NCBI RefSeq assembly: GCF_000384475.1
Contig: NZ_ARWB01000001.1
Location: 124,001-188,000, forward strand
DNA length: 64,000 nucleotides
Origin: Methylopila sp. M107
GTDB lineage: Bacteria; Pseudomonadota; Alphaproteobacteria; Rhizobiales; Methylopilaceae
Direction of reading: 5' to 3'
Shown: in pieces, positions 54,056 to 63,238 of the stretch
How positions within the stretch are numbered: the stretch's first letter is position 1
How the letters are laid out: each line of letters starts with the position of its first letter
Notes under the pieces: generated by a model
What the model was told of the DNA's origin: nothing
What the model saw: only the letters and a program-made list of their open reading frames with translations
The model's database searches: none
Made by a program: the position numbers and the translations under genes

Positions 54056-54286
54056 ATGACGCAAGCTCAGTACGGGGTCGTCCGATCGAACCACTGGTCC
54101 GCAAAGGCCTGGGGCGTCGTCGGGACGGCGGGCGATCTTGTCGCGAACGACAGCGACAGCCTGCGCATGCGGCGAAGCGAGGCCGCGCGGCTGGCGCGGA
54201 CGCTGAACGCCCAAACCGGGTCGACGCATGCGGGAGACGACGCCGGCTTCACCGAAACGCCCGAGCCTCGGGCCCGCGCGCATTGA
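54056..54286 (+). CDS. Small hypothetical protein
   Basis: A 76-residue polar protein behind GAGGCGGA at good spacing. The centre (VANDSDSLRMRRSEAARLARTLNAQTG) looks helical. No signal peptide, transmembrane helix or known family was recognised. Confidence 0.5.
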   Translation: MTQAQYGVVRSNHWSAKAWGVVGTAGDLVANDSDSLRMRRSEAARLARTLNAQTGSTHAGDDAGFTETPEPRARAH

Positions 54287-54486
54287 GCGACTGGAATTCA
54301 GCCGATCGCGCTGCCTGATCGGCTGACACAAGGGCTGGCGACAGCTCTTTCATGCGAGTCCGCTGGACATCCTCCCCGACTGTTCAGCGGGCTCGTTACT
54401 ATGCTCGGCAGGTTTCGAGGGCCAGGCGGCGGCGCGATCGTCTCGCGGCCCTGCCACTTCCCGGCCCTTACCGGCGGTCCTTGAAA

Positions 54487-54525
54487 CGAAAGCGGGCGGG
54501 ACCTTTCCGGTCCCGCCCGCTTTCG
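54487..54525 (-). terminator. Intrinsic terminator of flagellin 1
   Basis: A perfect 17-bp stem (CGAAAGCGGGCGGGACC / GGTCCCGCCCGCTTTCG) with a 5-nt loop lies 21 bp past the flagellin stop; the minus-strand sequence continues TTTCAA. Confidence 0.88.
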
Positions 54526-54545
54526 GAACGAAGAGAAGCGCGCGA

Positions 54546-55742
54546 TCAGCGCAGCAGCTGCAGCACCGCGGATTCCTGCTGGGTCGAGATCGACAGCGAG
54601 GTCACGATCAGCGACTGGCGGGTCTGGAGAGTCGCGAGGTTCGCGGCCTCCTCGTTGGTGTCGGCGGCGGTGAGCCCGTTCGCGCCGTCCTCGAGCGTGC
54701 CGATCATGTCCTTGGTGAAGACCTCGCGGGTCTGCACGATCTGGAGCTGCGAGCCGAACTTCGAGGACTGCGCCTCGATGGTCTTGAAGGCGCCGTCGAT
54801 CTGGTCGAGCACCGTATTGATCGAGCCGCTGTCGTAAAAGTCCTGCTCGGTGATCGGCGACAGGCCGACGCCGCTGGCGTCGAACTGCACGCCCTTGACG
54901 TTGAGCTTCGAGGTGCCGTCCTCGTTGAAGATGACGTCGAGATCGTCGCCCATCAGCAGGTTGACGCCGTTGTAGTTGGCGTCCTTGGCGAGGGTGTTGA
55001 TCTCCTTCAGCGCCGCATTGTAGTCGTCGGCGAAGTTCGCGCGCTTCAGCGCGGCGTCGGGGTCCAGCACCGGATCGGAGAACGTGCCGCTGGCGAAGGC
55101 GTTGCCCGCGCCGGTCGCGGTGCCGGTCGCGGCCACGGGCGTCGAATTCGCGATCGAATTGTCCGCGGAGATCGACAGCGTCTTGTCGGAGAGATTGAAG
55201 GTCGCGTCGAGCAGGACGTTGTTGTCCTCGAAATACTTGTTCAGCTCCTCGATCGTGTCGACCTGGCCCGCGCCCGTGCCGAACGTCACGGTGACGTTGG
55301 CGCCGTCCGCGTCCTTGACGACGAGCGTGTCGCCGGAGGCGAGCGGCGATCCGGTTCCGCCGAGCAGATTCTTGGAGGTCGCGCCGTCGGGCAGGGCAGC
55401 CGAAGTGATCGCGGCCTTTTCGTCGACCGCGAGCGGCGACTGGAGCGCCGCCCGTGCGGTCGCCTTCAGCCCTTCGACGATCTCGGTGATCGCCTTGACG
55501 CCGTTGTCGGCGGCTTCGAGCGTCTTGACCGAGTTCGCGACCTGGTCGAGCAGGCTCGAAAGGTCTCCGGCGCGCCGGTCGAGCGCGTTCGCGGTGAAGA
55601 AGTTCGCTGGATTGTCGAGCGCCGAATTGACCTTTTTGCCCGTCGCCAGCCGTTCCTCGGTCTGATTGAGGATCTGGGTGGTCGACTGCAGCGTCCGAAG
55701 GTTCGACCGGACTGCGGAGTTCAAAACGACGTCGTTTGCCAT
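54546..55742 (-). CDS. Flagellin (copy 1)
   Basis: A 398-residue flagellin. Conserved N- and C-terminal D0/D1 regions are plain: LNSAVRSNLRTLQSTTQILNQTEERLATGKKVNSALDNPANFFTANAL at the start and EEAANLATLQTRQSLIVTSLSISTQQESAVLQLLR at the end; the middle is variable. It is a filament subunit. The start at 55742 (MANDVVLN) has GGAG upstream. A CtrA-type box lies 61 bp upstream of the start. Confidence 0.94.
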   Translation of the reverse strand: MANDVVLNSAVRSNLRTLQSTTQILNQTEERLATGKKVNSALDNPANFFTANALDRRAGDLSSLLDQVANSVKTLEAADNGVKAITEIVEGLKATARAALQSPLAVDEKAAITSAALPDGATSKNLLGGTGSPLASGDTLVVKDADGANVTVTFGTGAGQVDTIEELNKYFEDNNVLLDATFNLSDKTLSISADNSIANSTPVAATGTATGAGNAFASGTFSDPVLDPDAALKRANFADDYNAALKEINTLAKDANYNGVNLLMGDDLDVIFNEDGTSKLNVKGVQFDASGVGLSPITEQDFYDSGSINTVLDQIDGAFKTIEAQSSKFGSQLQIVQTREVFTKDMIGTLEDGANGLTAADTNEEAANLATLQTRQSLIVTSLSISTQQESAVLQLLR

Positions 55743-55803
55743 GTCGAGGCTCCGAAAGGGGAGACGCCTCTCTTCGGCGCACTGCAAAAGTAGTCTGTTA
55801 ACC

Positions 55804-55818
55804 TTAATGAGACGTTAA
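55804..55818. promoter_or_regulatory. CtrA-type box upstream of flagellin 1
   Basis: TTAA, seven bases, TTAA, flanked by further TTAAC half-sites at 55798 and 55822. The exact spacing and cluster of half-sites 60-80 bp before a flagellin start make CtrA control likely. Flagellin 2 has no such box. Confidence 0.55.
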
Positions 55819-55877
55819 AAGTTAACGCAGGCTCCGATTTCGATCCGTCGTGCATCCGACGGATGCGGCGAACGAAA

Positions 55878-55905
55878 AAGGGCGGAAGCCGAAGCTTCCG
55901 CCCTT
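55878..55905 (-). terminator. Intrinsic terminator of flagellin 2
   Basis: A perfect 12-bp stem (AAGGGCGGAAGC, loop CGAA, GCTTCCGCCCTT) followed on the minus strand by TTTCGTT. A short triple direct repeat (TCCGAAG/TCCGAAG/TTCGAAG) lies between it and the flagellin stop. Confidence 0.85.
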
Positions 55906-55946
55906 CTTGTCAGTCCGAAGTCCGAAGTTCGAAGTTTTGGCGTCGA

Positions 55947-57095
55947 TCAGCGGAGAAGCTGGAGGACGTTCGACTCCTGCTGGGTCGAGATCGACAGCGA
56001 GGAGACGATCAGCGACTGGCGGGTCTGGAGGGTCGCCAGGTTCGCGGCTTCCTCGTTGGTGTCGGCGCCGACGAGGGCGAGCGAACCGTCGTCGAGGGTG
56101 CCGATCATGTCCTTGGTGAACGTCTCGCGGGTCTGCACGATCTGCAGCTGCGAGCCGAACTTCGAGGACTGGCTTTCCAGCGTCGAGAAGGCGGTGTCGA
56201 GCGTGTCGAGCACGTCGTTGATGCCTTCCTTGGTGTCGAACGCGCCGGCGCTCGTCACGGCGGTGCCGGTGCCCTGGACCGACGCGGCCAGCTCCGACAG
56301 GCCGAGGCCGGCGGCGCCGAACTGCGTGCCCTTGACGTCGAGCTTGGAGGTGCCGTCCTCGTTGAACGTGATCTCCAGGTCGTCGCCCTGCAGCAGGTTG
56401 ACGCCGTTGAAGCTCGAGTCCTTGGCGAGGCTGTCGATCTGCTTCAGGGCCGAGTTGAAGTCCTCGAGGAAGCCCTGACGCTTGTCGTAGGCGGACTGGT
56501 CGACGATCGTCACCGTGCTGACGGTGGCGGCCGTGAGGCCGACGCCCGTGGCGCCCGTGCCGCCGACGGTGAACGCGACGTCCGACTGCAGCTTCAGCTC
56601 GCCGTCGTCATCGACCGTGGCGCTGACGCCGGAGCCGGAGTCGTTGATCTTCTTGGCGACGTCATAGGCGGTGTCGCCGATGGCCAGGTTGACCGTCTTG
56701 GCGGTGGCGCTGCCCTGAGCCAGGGTGATCGTGCCGGTCGCGGTCGGCGAGGTGAAGGCGCCGCCTTCCTGCACGAAAGCGGTGCCCTTCGGCGACTGCA
56801 GAGCCTGACGGGCGGTGGCCTTGAGGCCTTCGACCACGTCGTTGATCGCCTTGATGCCGTTGTCGGCGGCTTCGAGCGTCTTGACGGAGTTGGAAACGTT
56901 GTCGAGCAGACCGGTCAGGTCGCTGGAGCGACGGTCGAGGGCCTGCGAGGTGAAGAACGAACCCGGGTTGTCGAACGCGGAGTTGACCTTCTTGCCGGTC
57001 GAGAGGCGCTCTTCGGTGCGGTTCAGGAGGTCCGTCGTGCCCTGAAGGGTGCGAAGGTTCGAGCGAACGGCGGAGTTGAGGGTGATGTCGGCCAT
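55947..57095 (-). CDS. Flagellin (copy 2)
   Basis: A 382-residue flagellin paralogue of copy 1. The N-terminal 95 residues and the C-terminal 75 residues are nearly the same as in copy 1, the centre differs (TITLAQGSATAKTVNLAIGDTAYDVAKKINDSGSG...). It uses commoner codons and lies upstream on the same strand, with its own terminator, so it is separately transcribed and may be the main filament protein. Confidence 0.94.
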   Translation of the reverse strand: MADITLNSAVRSNLRTLQGTTDLLNRTEERLSTGKKVNSAFDNPGSFFTSQALDRRSSDLTGLLDNVSNSVKTLEAADNGIKAINDVVEGLKATARQALQSPKGTAFVQEGGAFTSPTATGTITLAQGSATAKTVNLAIGDTAYDVAKKINDSGSGVSATVDDDGELKLQSDVAFTVGGTGATGVGLTAATVSTVTIVDQSAYDKRQGFLEDFNSALKQIDSLAKDSSFNGVNLLQGDDLEITFNEDGTSKLDVKGTQFGAAGLGLSELAASVQGTGTAVTSAGAFDTKEGINDVLDTLDTAFSTLESQSSKFGSQLQIVQTRETFTKDMIGTLDDGSLALVGADTNEEAANLATLQTRQSLIVSSLSISTQQESNVLQLLR

Positions 57096-57263
57096 TTGAA
57101 GTCTCCCATCCTAGGAGTTTTTGGTGACGCCTCGTCCTGAAGCGCACGGGGACGATCGGCCCCCGGCCGTTACGCGGGGGTTAATTCGACCCCCCGGTTT
57201 TCCGCCTTCGTCACACGTCGAGAGAATGTGGTTAGCGGTCCGCTAACGGGCGCCGGCAACTCG

Positions 57264-57731
57264 TCAGGCGACCAGCAGGAAACCGGCGGACGCGACGAGG
57301 CAGGCGATCGCGCGGACGTGGTTCCAGAACGTCCAGTCCCGCAGATAGTCGCGCCAGACCGCGGCGCTCGCCGAGCCCTCTGGAGTGATCGCGGCGAGCG
57401 TGTCGTTGAGCGGCACGTTCCTCGCAATCGTCACGCCGATCGAGCCGATCGCGTAGATTACGGAGGCCGCAAGCGCGATCAGCGCCTCCCCGGGCGGCAG
57501 CGCGAAGGGCGCCGAGACCGCCAGCGCGAGCCCGAGCGCCGCCGGCCCGAAGAACAGGACGAAGAACAGCGGGTTCAGCACGACGACGTTGATGGCCTGC
57601 ATCGCGCCGATCGCCTCCGCGGCCGGGCGACGCCCGAGCGCCGGCATGACGAGACCGGAAAAGGCGTAGAAGAACCCGCCCATGAGGCCTGCGCAGAGCG
57701 CTGCGAGAAAGGCGAGCGTGAAGACGAGCAT
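57264..57731 (-). CDS. DUF1772 (anthrone oxygenase-like) membrane protein
   Basis: A 155-residue protein with four hydrophobic helices (LVFTLAFLAALCAGLMGGFFYAFSGLVMPAL, VVLNPLFFVLFFGPAALGLALA, LIALAASVIYAIGSIGVTIARNVPLND, VRAIACLVASAGFLLVA). The NVPLND and WRDYLRDWTFWNHVRA segments are typical of DUF1772. The role is unknown; it interrupts the flagellar gene order between flagellin and flgL. Confidence 0.82.
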   Translation of the reverse strand: MLVFTLAFLAALCAGLMGGFFYAFSGLVMPALGRRPAAEAIGAMQAINVVVLNPLFFVLFFGPAALGLALAVSAPFALPPGEALIALAASVIYAIGSIGVTIARNVPLNDTLAAITPEGSASAAVWRDYLRDWTFWNHVRAIACLVASAGFLLVA

Positions 57732-57809
57732 CTGCACGGAAAGCGCCTCCGAGGGTCGGTCGGCCCGGATGGAAACGCATCGGCGCGACGCCGGCAAGAC
57801 GGGCGGCCG

Positions 57810-57925
57810 GGTTCCTCCCACGCGAAGCGGGGGAGGGGGACCATGGCGTGAGCCATGGTGGAGGGGGCTCGCTTCAAGGTGAGGCGCGGATGGAGCCGGG
57901 GGGCGCTACGCCTCGCCCCCTCCAC
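57810..57925. mobile_element. MITE-like element, partial copy near flgL
   Basis: About 116 bp related to units A/B and to the copy at 63.0 kb: GTTCCTCC end, GCGGGGGAGGGGGACC, hairpin CCATGG-CGTGAG-CCATGG, GGTGGAGGGGGC, a core CGCTTCAAGGTGAGGCGCGG...GCTACGCCTCG and CCCCCTCCACCGCGCG. The right half is missing. It ends 11 bp from the flgL stop. Confidence 0.7.
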
Positions 57926-57935
57926 CGCGCGCCCG

Positions 57936-59492
57936 TTACAGGTAGTTCACCAAGGTGAGCTGGCTGAGGCTGGCGGTCACCTGATAGCTCGCCTGCAGCT
58001 GCGTCTGCAGCGCGAGCAGCTTGAGTGACACCTCTTCCTTGCTCGCGTCCTCGACCGACGAGATCATGTCGGTCGCGATGTCCTTGGCGGCGGCGTGCCG
58101 CGCATTCGCGCTCTTGATCGTGGTCGCCGTCGAGGCGAGGTCGATGGCGATCGTCTGGATGTCCTTCGAGGCGTCGACCGCGCCGAGCGTGGACTGGACC
58201 CGGCCCGCGAGCGCCTGGTAGCGCGACTGTCCGTCGGCGTCGTCGGCCGAGAAGGTGACGGCGGAGAACACCGCGAGGTTCTGGATGACGCGGCGGGTTC
58301 CCGTCTCGTTGGCGCGCGCGCCGTAGCCGACCGAGACGCCGTCCTCGACCTGGGCGGCCGCGGTCTTGCGCGGATCGTCGGCCGCGTCGTCGCCGACATA
58401 CCATTCGACGGTCTTCTCGGCCGTGCCGGTCGAATCGAGCGCGCCGGCGTTCTGCAGCGCGGCCGTCCGCTCGGCCTCGCTTGCGTAGGTCCCGTCGAAG
58501 CCCGCGACGCGCGCCGGCTCCGCGCCGGGCGCGACGTTGAAGAACTCTTCGCCGGCCTGCACGGCGGAGGCCGCGACGAGGTCTGTCGAGGCGGAGGTCT
58601 TGAGCGCCTTGTCGAATGCGGCCTGCATGTTGGCGGCCGTCTCCTCGGGCGTCGCGCCGATGCGGAACTCGCCGTCCTGCACGGCGGAGCCGTCTCCGGC
58701 CGCCTTCGCGGTCAGCACGATCTCCTCCGTTGAGCCGTCCGGCAGGGTCAGGCCCACGCGGACCTCTCCGCCGGCCTCCGTCTCGCCGCTGACGCCCAGC
58801 GCGATCGCGTTCGCATCGCCCGTCGGTCCGCTCGCGACGCCGTTCTTCAGCGTCGAGGTCAGCGACGTGATCTTGAAGCCGAACGGCCCGGACGCCTCCT
58901 GCGAAACCGAAAAACTCGAGCCCGTGACGCCCGAGACGTCGAGACGCCCGCGCCCGTCCGCGCCGAGGTCGGCGAGCTTGCGCTCGGCGATCACGGTGCG
59001 AAGGCCGGCCTTGTCGCCGTCGTCTGCCAGCATGGCTTCGGCCGAGATCACCGGCTTCGTGTCGGTCGAGCGGCCCGAAAACAGGTAGCGGCCGCCGACG
59101 TCGACATTGAGCGCCGCGATCGCCTCCTTGAGGTCGACCGCCGCCTGGCTCTGGGCGATCGTCACCGAGCCGGTCGTCAGCATGTATTCGTTGGGGTCGA
59201 GCACCTTGTACTCGGCGCCGAGGTCGTCGAGCCGTTCGAGCGTCTTCGACATCAGGCTGACGCGGGTGTTGACCAGCGCGTTGGTCGCCTGGAACGACTC
59301 GATCGACGAGATCTTGCCGCGCATGGCGAGCGAGGTCGACGCCCCCGCGCCGAGCCCGGCGTAAGAGTTCGAGATCTTGCCGCTCGCGAGCTGCTGCGTG
59401 AGCTGGTCGAGCTGGTCGCGCGAGGCGGCGAGCGTACGCGCGAGGCTCGGTCGCCCGGCGCCGCTGGCCGCGTATGGTCCGATCGAGCTCAT
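57936..59492 (-). CDS. flgL: Flagellar hook-associated protein 3 (FlgL)
   Basis: A 518-residue flagellin-like junction protein. N-terminal LDQLTQQLASGKISNSYAGLGAGASTSLAMRGKISSIESFQ and C-terminal DASKEEVSLKLLALQTQLQASYQVTASLSQLTLVNYL helices are characteristic; the middle is expanded compared with short enterobacterial FlgL. It joins hook and filament. The gene follows flgK by 10 bp on the same strand. Confidence 0.9.
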   Translation of the reverse strand: MSSIGPYAASGAGRPSLARTLAASRDQLDQLTQQLASGKISNSYAGLGAGASTSLAMRGKISSIESFQATNALVNTRVSLMSKTLERLDDLGAEYKVLDPNEYMLTTGSVTIAQSQAAVDLKEAIAALNVDVGGRYLFSGRSTDTKPVISAEAMLADDGDKAGLRTVIAERKLADLGADGRGRLDVSGVTGSSFSVSQEASGPFGFKITSLTSTLKNGVASGPTGDANAIALGVSGETEAGGEVRVGLTLPDGSTEEIVLTAKAAGDGSAVQDGEFRIGATPEETAANMQAAFDKALKTSASTDLVAASAVQAGEEFFNVAPGAEPARVAGFDGTYASEAERTAALQNAGALDSTGTAEKTVEWYVGDDAADDPRKTAAAQVEDGVSVGYGARANETGTRRVIQNLAVFSAVTFSADDADGQSRYQALAGRVQSTLGAVDASKDIQTIAIDLASTATTIKSANARHAAAKDIATDMISSVEDASKEEVSLKLLALQTQLQASYQVTASLSQLTLVNYL

Positions 59493-59502
59493 TCGGCTCT
59501 CC

Positions 59503-61326
59503 TCACATCCTCAGGAGCATGTCCATCATCTCCTTGACCGCCGTCACGACGCGGGCGTTCGCGCCATAGGCGGTCTGGAGCTGGATGAGGTTGCTCATCT
59601 CCTGGTCGACGTCGACGCCGGTGGCGTCCGAATATTTGTCCGTCAGGGTCGACACGACCATCGCCTGGCCGTCCGCGACGCGGGAGGCGCTCGCGCTGGC
59701 GCTCGCCTGCTTCGAGATGATCCCTTGCGCGAATTCGGCGATCGAGCCGGTGAACGGCCGCGAACTCGCGCCGAGCCCGCTGTCGAGCGCAAACGACCGG
59801 TCGGCTTTCAGCGCGTCGCGCAGGAAGGCCGGCCGGGCGGGGTCGCCCGAGGCGGTCCCGGTCGCGTAGGCGGTGAGCTTCGCGGGGTCGGCGAGCAGGT
59901 CCGGATTGACCGAGATGCGGCCCGCGAAGCCCGCCCGCTGGCCTGCGCCGTCGATCGAGCTCGAATAGGCGCCGTCCGCGTCGGTGAAGAGCGGCAGCGC
60001 GAGCCCGTCGCCGCTGAGCGACGTCGCCGTGATGCGGGACTGCCCGCCCGTGACCACGGTTCCGGCCGCGCCGGCGGTGAACGCGAAGCCGTCCGCGCTC
60101 GCCGCGACGTCGATCGCGATCCCCTTGGCGCCCAATGCGGCGTCGAGATCGGCGGCCGCGGTCGGGGAGGCGAAGTCGACGCCGATGACGACGTCGTTCG
60201 GGTCGGCGGTGAGGTCGTCCTTCAGCGGCAGTTTGGACGGATCGCCGATATTGACGATGGTCACCGAGCGCGCGGCCCCGCCGGCCGTGTAGGCCACCGA
60301 CAGCCGGTCGCCCGACAGCGCGCCTTCGGTCGAGAGCGAGACGCCGCCCGTGATGGCGGTTCCGTCGGTCACGTTCGTGCCGAGCGCCTGGGCGAGGTTC
60401 GCGGCGACCTCGTCGAGCTGGGCCTGCGCCTGCGGCAGCGTCGTGTCGCGGAGTTCTGCGAGCGCCTTGAACGCGCCGGAGCGCAGCCGGCCCGACTCGA
60501 ACAGGTCGACGCTCTGGCCGGAGGGACGGGTGAGCGTCAGCCCGCCGAGCGTTCCGTCCTCGTAGGACATCGACGCGGTGACGGTTCCGGCCGCCTCGAA
60601 GCCGAGCGTCGAGGCGCCCGTCTCGTCGAACAGGGTCAGCCCGCCGCCGGTCTTGATGCGGATCGAGCCCCCGCCAAGATCCTCGACCCGGACGTCCATC
60701 AGCGCCGAGACCGTGTCGATCGCGGCGTCGCGCAGGTCCTCGAGGTCGCCGGTCGGCTGGCCGCGGGCGGCGCTCTGGCGGATCTGCGCGGTCAGCGTCT
60801 CGACCTGGCCGAGCGCCTCGTTCGCGGCCTCGACCCCGTCGCCGATCTGGCCGTCGACGTCGGATCTGAGGTCCTGCACGTCGCGCGAGGCGGCGTTGAG
60901 GGCCTGCGCGAGCGCCTGCGCGTTCGAAAGCACCGAGGCGCGGGCGCTCCCGTCGTCCGGCGAGGTCGCGAGCGCGTCGAGCGCGGAGGAGAAGCCGTTC
61001 ACCGCCGTGTCGAGCGACAGCGCGCCGCCGGGCGTGCCGAAGATCGACTGAAGGCGGTCGAGCGTCGTCGCTCGCTGGCTGGCGTAGGCCGAGCCCGCGC
61101 TCTCGGTTCTGAGCTGGCGCTGGAGATAGAGGTCGAGCTCGCGGCGGACGTCGCTGACCTTGACGCCCGACGTGACGCCGCCCGTGACGGTCTGCTCCGC
61201 CACGAGCGATTTTCGCGTGTAGCCGACCGTCTGCGCGTTCGCGACGTTGGTGGAGACGAGGTCGAGCCCGCGCTGGGTCGTCTTCAAGCCGGACAGCGCC
61301 GCGCTCAACGCGCCTGAAAGACCCAC
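59503..61326 (-). CDS. flgK: Flagellar hook-associated protein 1 (FlgK)
   Basis: A 607-residue protein with the rod/hook N-terminus LSGALSAALSGLKTTQRGLDLVSTNVANAQTVGYTRK and the C-terminus VDVDQEMSNLIQLQTAYGANARVVTAVKEMMDMLLRM. It caps the hook and connects to FlgL. Between flgE (41 bp upstream) and flgL (10 bp downstream) in a probable operon. Confidence 0.93.
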   Translation of the reverse strand: MGLSGALSAALSGLKTTQRGLDLVSTNVANAQTVGYTRKSLVAEQTVTGGVTSGVKVSDVRRELDLYLQRQLRTESAGSAYASQRATTLDRLQSIFGTPGGALSLDTAVNGFSSALDALATSPDDGSARASVLSNAQALAQALNAASRDVQDLRSDVDGQIGDGVEAANEALGQVETLTAQIRQSAARGQPTGDLEDLRDAAIDTVSALMDVRVEDLGGGSIRIKTGGGLTLFDETGASTLGFEAAGTVTASMSYEDGTLGGLTLTRPSGQSVDLFESGRLRSGAFKALAELRDTTLPQAQAQLDEVAANLAQALGTNVTDGTAITGGVSLSTEGALSGDRLSVAYTAGGAARSVTIVNIGDPSKLPLKDDLTADPNDVVIGVDFASPTAAADLDAALGAKGIAIDVAASADGFAFTAGAAGTVVTGGQSRITATSLSGDGLALPLFTDADGAYSSSIDGAGQRAGFAGRISVNPDLLADPAKLTAYATGTASGDPARPAFLRDALKADRSFALDSGLGASSRPFTGSIAEFAQGIISKQASASASASRVADGQAMVVSTLTDKYSDATGVDVDQEMSNLIQLQTAYGANARVVTAVKEMMDMLLRM

Positions 61327-61366
61327 GGTCCCTTATCCCTTCAACTCGGCCGAACGCAGATCCGCG

Positions 61367-62728
61367 TCAGCGGATCATGTTCAGCGTTTCCTGCATCATG
61401 GTGTCGGAGGTCGAGACGACGCGCGTGTTGGCCGAATAGGCCTGCTGCGTCACGATCATCTTGGTGAACTCGTCGGCGATGTCGACATTGGACTGCTCGA
61501 TCGCCTGGCCCACGATTGCGCCGTTCTCGGACGCGAAGGCCGCGCCCGAGGCGCTGGTCGCCGCATAGGCGCCGCCGTCGAGCGAGGACAGCTGGTTGGG
61601 CGAGGGGAAGTCGACCAGCGGGATCTTGTAGAGGTTGCGCGTCTTGCCGTTCGAATAGGTCGCGGTGACGAGGCCGCCGTCGCTGATCTCGACGCCGATC
61701 ATCTCGCCCGAGGCCGCGCCGTCCTGCGAGAGCTCGGTGGTGCTGGCCGCGCCGCTCGCGGCGCCATACTGGGTCAGCCCCGCGCCATGCGCCATCTTGA
61801 CGTCGCCGAACGAGGTCCCGTCGATCGTAAGGCCCGCGATGGTGACATTGCCGTCGGCGGGCGTGGTCAGCTTGCCGGCGTCGTCGAACGCGTAGGTCTG
61901 GTCGACCCGCGTCCATTCGACGTCCGCGCCGGTCGCGTTGGTGTCGGACTTGTAGAACAGCGCCCAGGTGTCGGTGGTCGGCGGGGTCGCGTCCGCGTCG
62001 GCGTTGCTCACCTTGCCCCAGCGCATCTGGAGGTCGGAAGCCTCGCCCTTGGCGTCGTAGACCGTGAGCGAGTCGCCCTCGATCGTGGAGTCGATGAACG
62101 CGTCCGAATCCGCCGCCGTGACGGTCGCGCCGACGCCGCTGTCCAAGAGCCAGGAGGAGGGGTCCCCGGCGACGTAGTTCGCGGTCTGCGGCTTCGAGGG
62201 CAGGTTAAGCTGGTAGGCGATGCTGGTGGTCGCGGCCGCCGGGAACAGGTCCTTGGCGATCTTGATCGGGCTCGCGGCGCCGACCGGATTGCCGGTCTTG
62301 GAGTCGAGCGGCTGGCCCTTCAGATAATAGCCGCCGCCATTGACCAGATAGCCGTTGCGGTCGAACTCGAAGTCGCCGCGGCGGGTGTAGACCTCGGAGC
62401 CGGCGAACTGCGGCAGGCCGTCGGAATCCCCGATGCTCTGCGCGACCGCGAAGAAGCCCGAGCCCGAGACCGCGATCGACGTGCCGGAGCTCGCGTTCTG
62501 CACCGCGCCCTGGACGTCGTTGGTGGAGCGCGAATAGGCCTGGACCGAGCCCGAGACCTGCGAGGCGGGGCTGAAGCTGCCGCCGATCAGCAGGTCCTTG
62601 AACGAGGTTTCGGTGCGCTTGAAGCCGTAGGTCTGCGAGTTCGCGATGTTGCCCGAAATGTTTTCGAGCGCGTAGGACTGAGCCTGAAGGCCCGCGACCG
62701 CGGTCGTGAGGGCGCCGAAAATACCCAT
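61367..62728 (-). CDS. flgE: Flagellar hook protein FlgE
   Basis: A 453-residue hook protein. The N-terminus GIFGALTTAVAGLQAQSYALENISGNIANSQTYGFKRTETSF and C-terminus AIEQSNVDIADEFTKMIVTQQAYSANTRVVSTSDTMMQETLNMIR are diagnostic; the centre holds the variable domains. The start at 62728 has TGGAGA upstream. It is the first gene of flgE-flgK-flgL. Confidence 0.93.
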   Translation of the reverse strand: MGIFGALTTAVAGLQAQSYALENISGNIANSQTYGFKRTETSFKDLLIGGSFSPASQVSGSVQAYSRSTNDVQGAVQNASSGTSIAVSGSGFFAVAQSIGDSDGLPQFAGSEVYTRRGDFEFDRNGYLVNGGGYYLKGQPLDSKTGNPVGAASPIKIAKDLFPAAATTSIAYQLNLPSKPQTANYVAGDPSSWLLDSGVGATVTAADSDAFIDSTIEGDSLTVYDAKGEASDLQMRWGKVSNADADATPPTTDTWALFYKSDTNATGADVEWTRVDQTYAFDDAGKLTTPADGNVTIAGLTIDGTSFGDVKMAHGAGLTQYGAASGAASTTELSQDGAASGEMIGVEISDGGLVTATYSNGKTRNLYKIPLVDFPSPNQLSSLDGGAYAATSASGAAFASENGAIVGQAIEQSNVDIADEFTKMIVTQQAYSANTRVVSTSDTMMQETLNMIR

Positions 62729-63238
62729 TGTCGTCTCCAGCAACGCAAAGACCGCGCGGGACGGCTCTGCGCCCGCGGTTTCTCGGGCTCACGCCTCGCA
62801 AACGTCGCGCCACAGGACGGATCAAGCGATATCAGGGACTTAAGGCCGGTTAGGGAAACCGCTAAACTCCGAAGGGTTTGCCGGGCGGCAGTTTCTGCCG
62901 ACACGCAACTGCCGGCGGAGGGGATGGCTGATGCGGCTGTCGAGCCTCCGCACTTTGTTCCTCCTCCGCGTCAGCGGGGGAGGGGGACCATGCGGAGCAT
63001 GGTGGAGGGGGCGACGCTTCAGGATGAGGCTCGGAAGAAACGCAAGCGCTTTACGCCTCGCCGCCTCCACCGCGCATACGCGCGGTCCTCCTCCCCCATG
63101 CCTGCGGCATGGAGGAGGAACCGCCGATATCCGCGCTGTTTCGACATGTTGCGGGCAAACTGATGTGGTCGTGATTTGAATCCGTCGCCGCCGACGCCAT
63201 GTCCCGGACGCCCCCCGAGCCTGAAGGTCCGCCCGCCC
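62729..63238. other. Divergent interval between flgE and the PQQ dehydrogenase gene
   Basis: 510 bp. Left part: the flgE promoter region, with TTAGGGAAACCGCTAAAC near 62852. Right part: a MITE-like element (62957-63121) and a short leader. No credible gene. Confidence 0.55.
62957..63121. mobile_element. MITE-like element, full copy at 63.0 kb
   Basis: A 165-bp element with 11-bp terminal inverted repeats GTTCCTCCTCC / GGAGGAGGAAC. Inside are GGGGGAGGGGGACC, hairpin CATGC-GGA-GCATG, GGTGGAGGGGGCG, a core CGCTTCAGGATGAGGCTCGG...GCTTTACGCCTCG shared with the 57.8-kb copy, CCGCCTCCACC and the hairpin CCATGCC-TGC-GGCATGG. It lacks any coding capacity. Confidence 0.78.
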
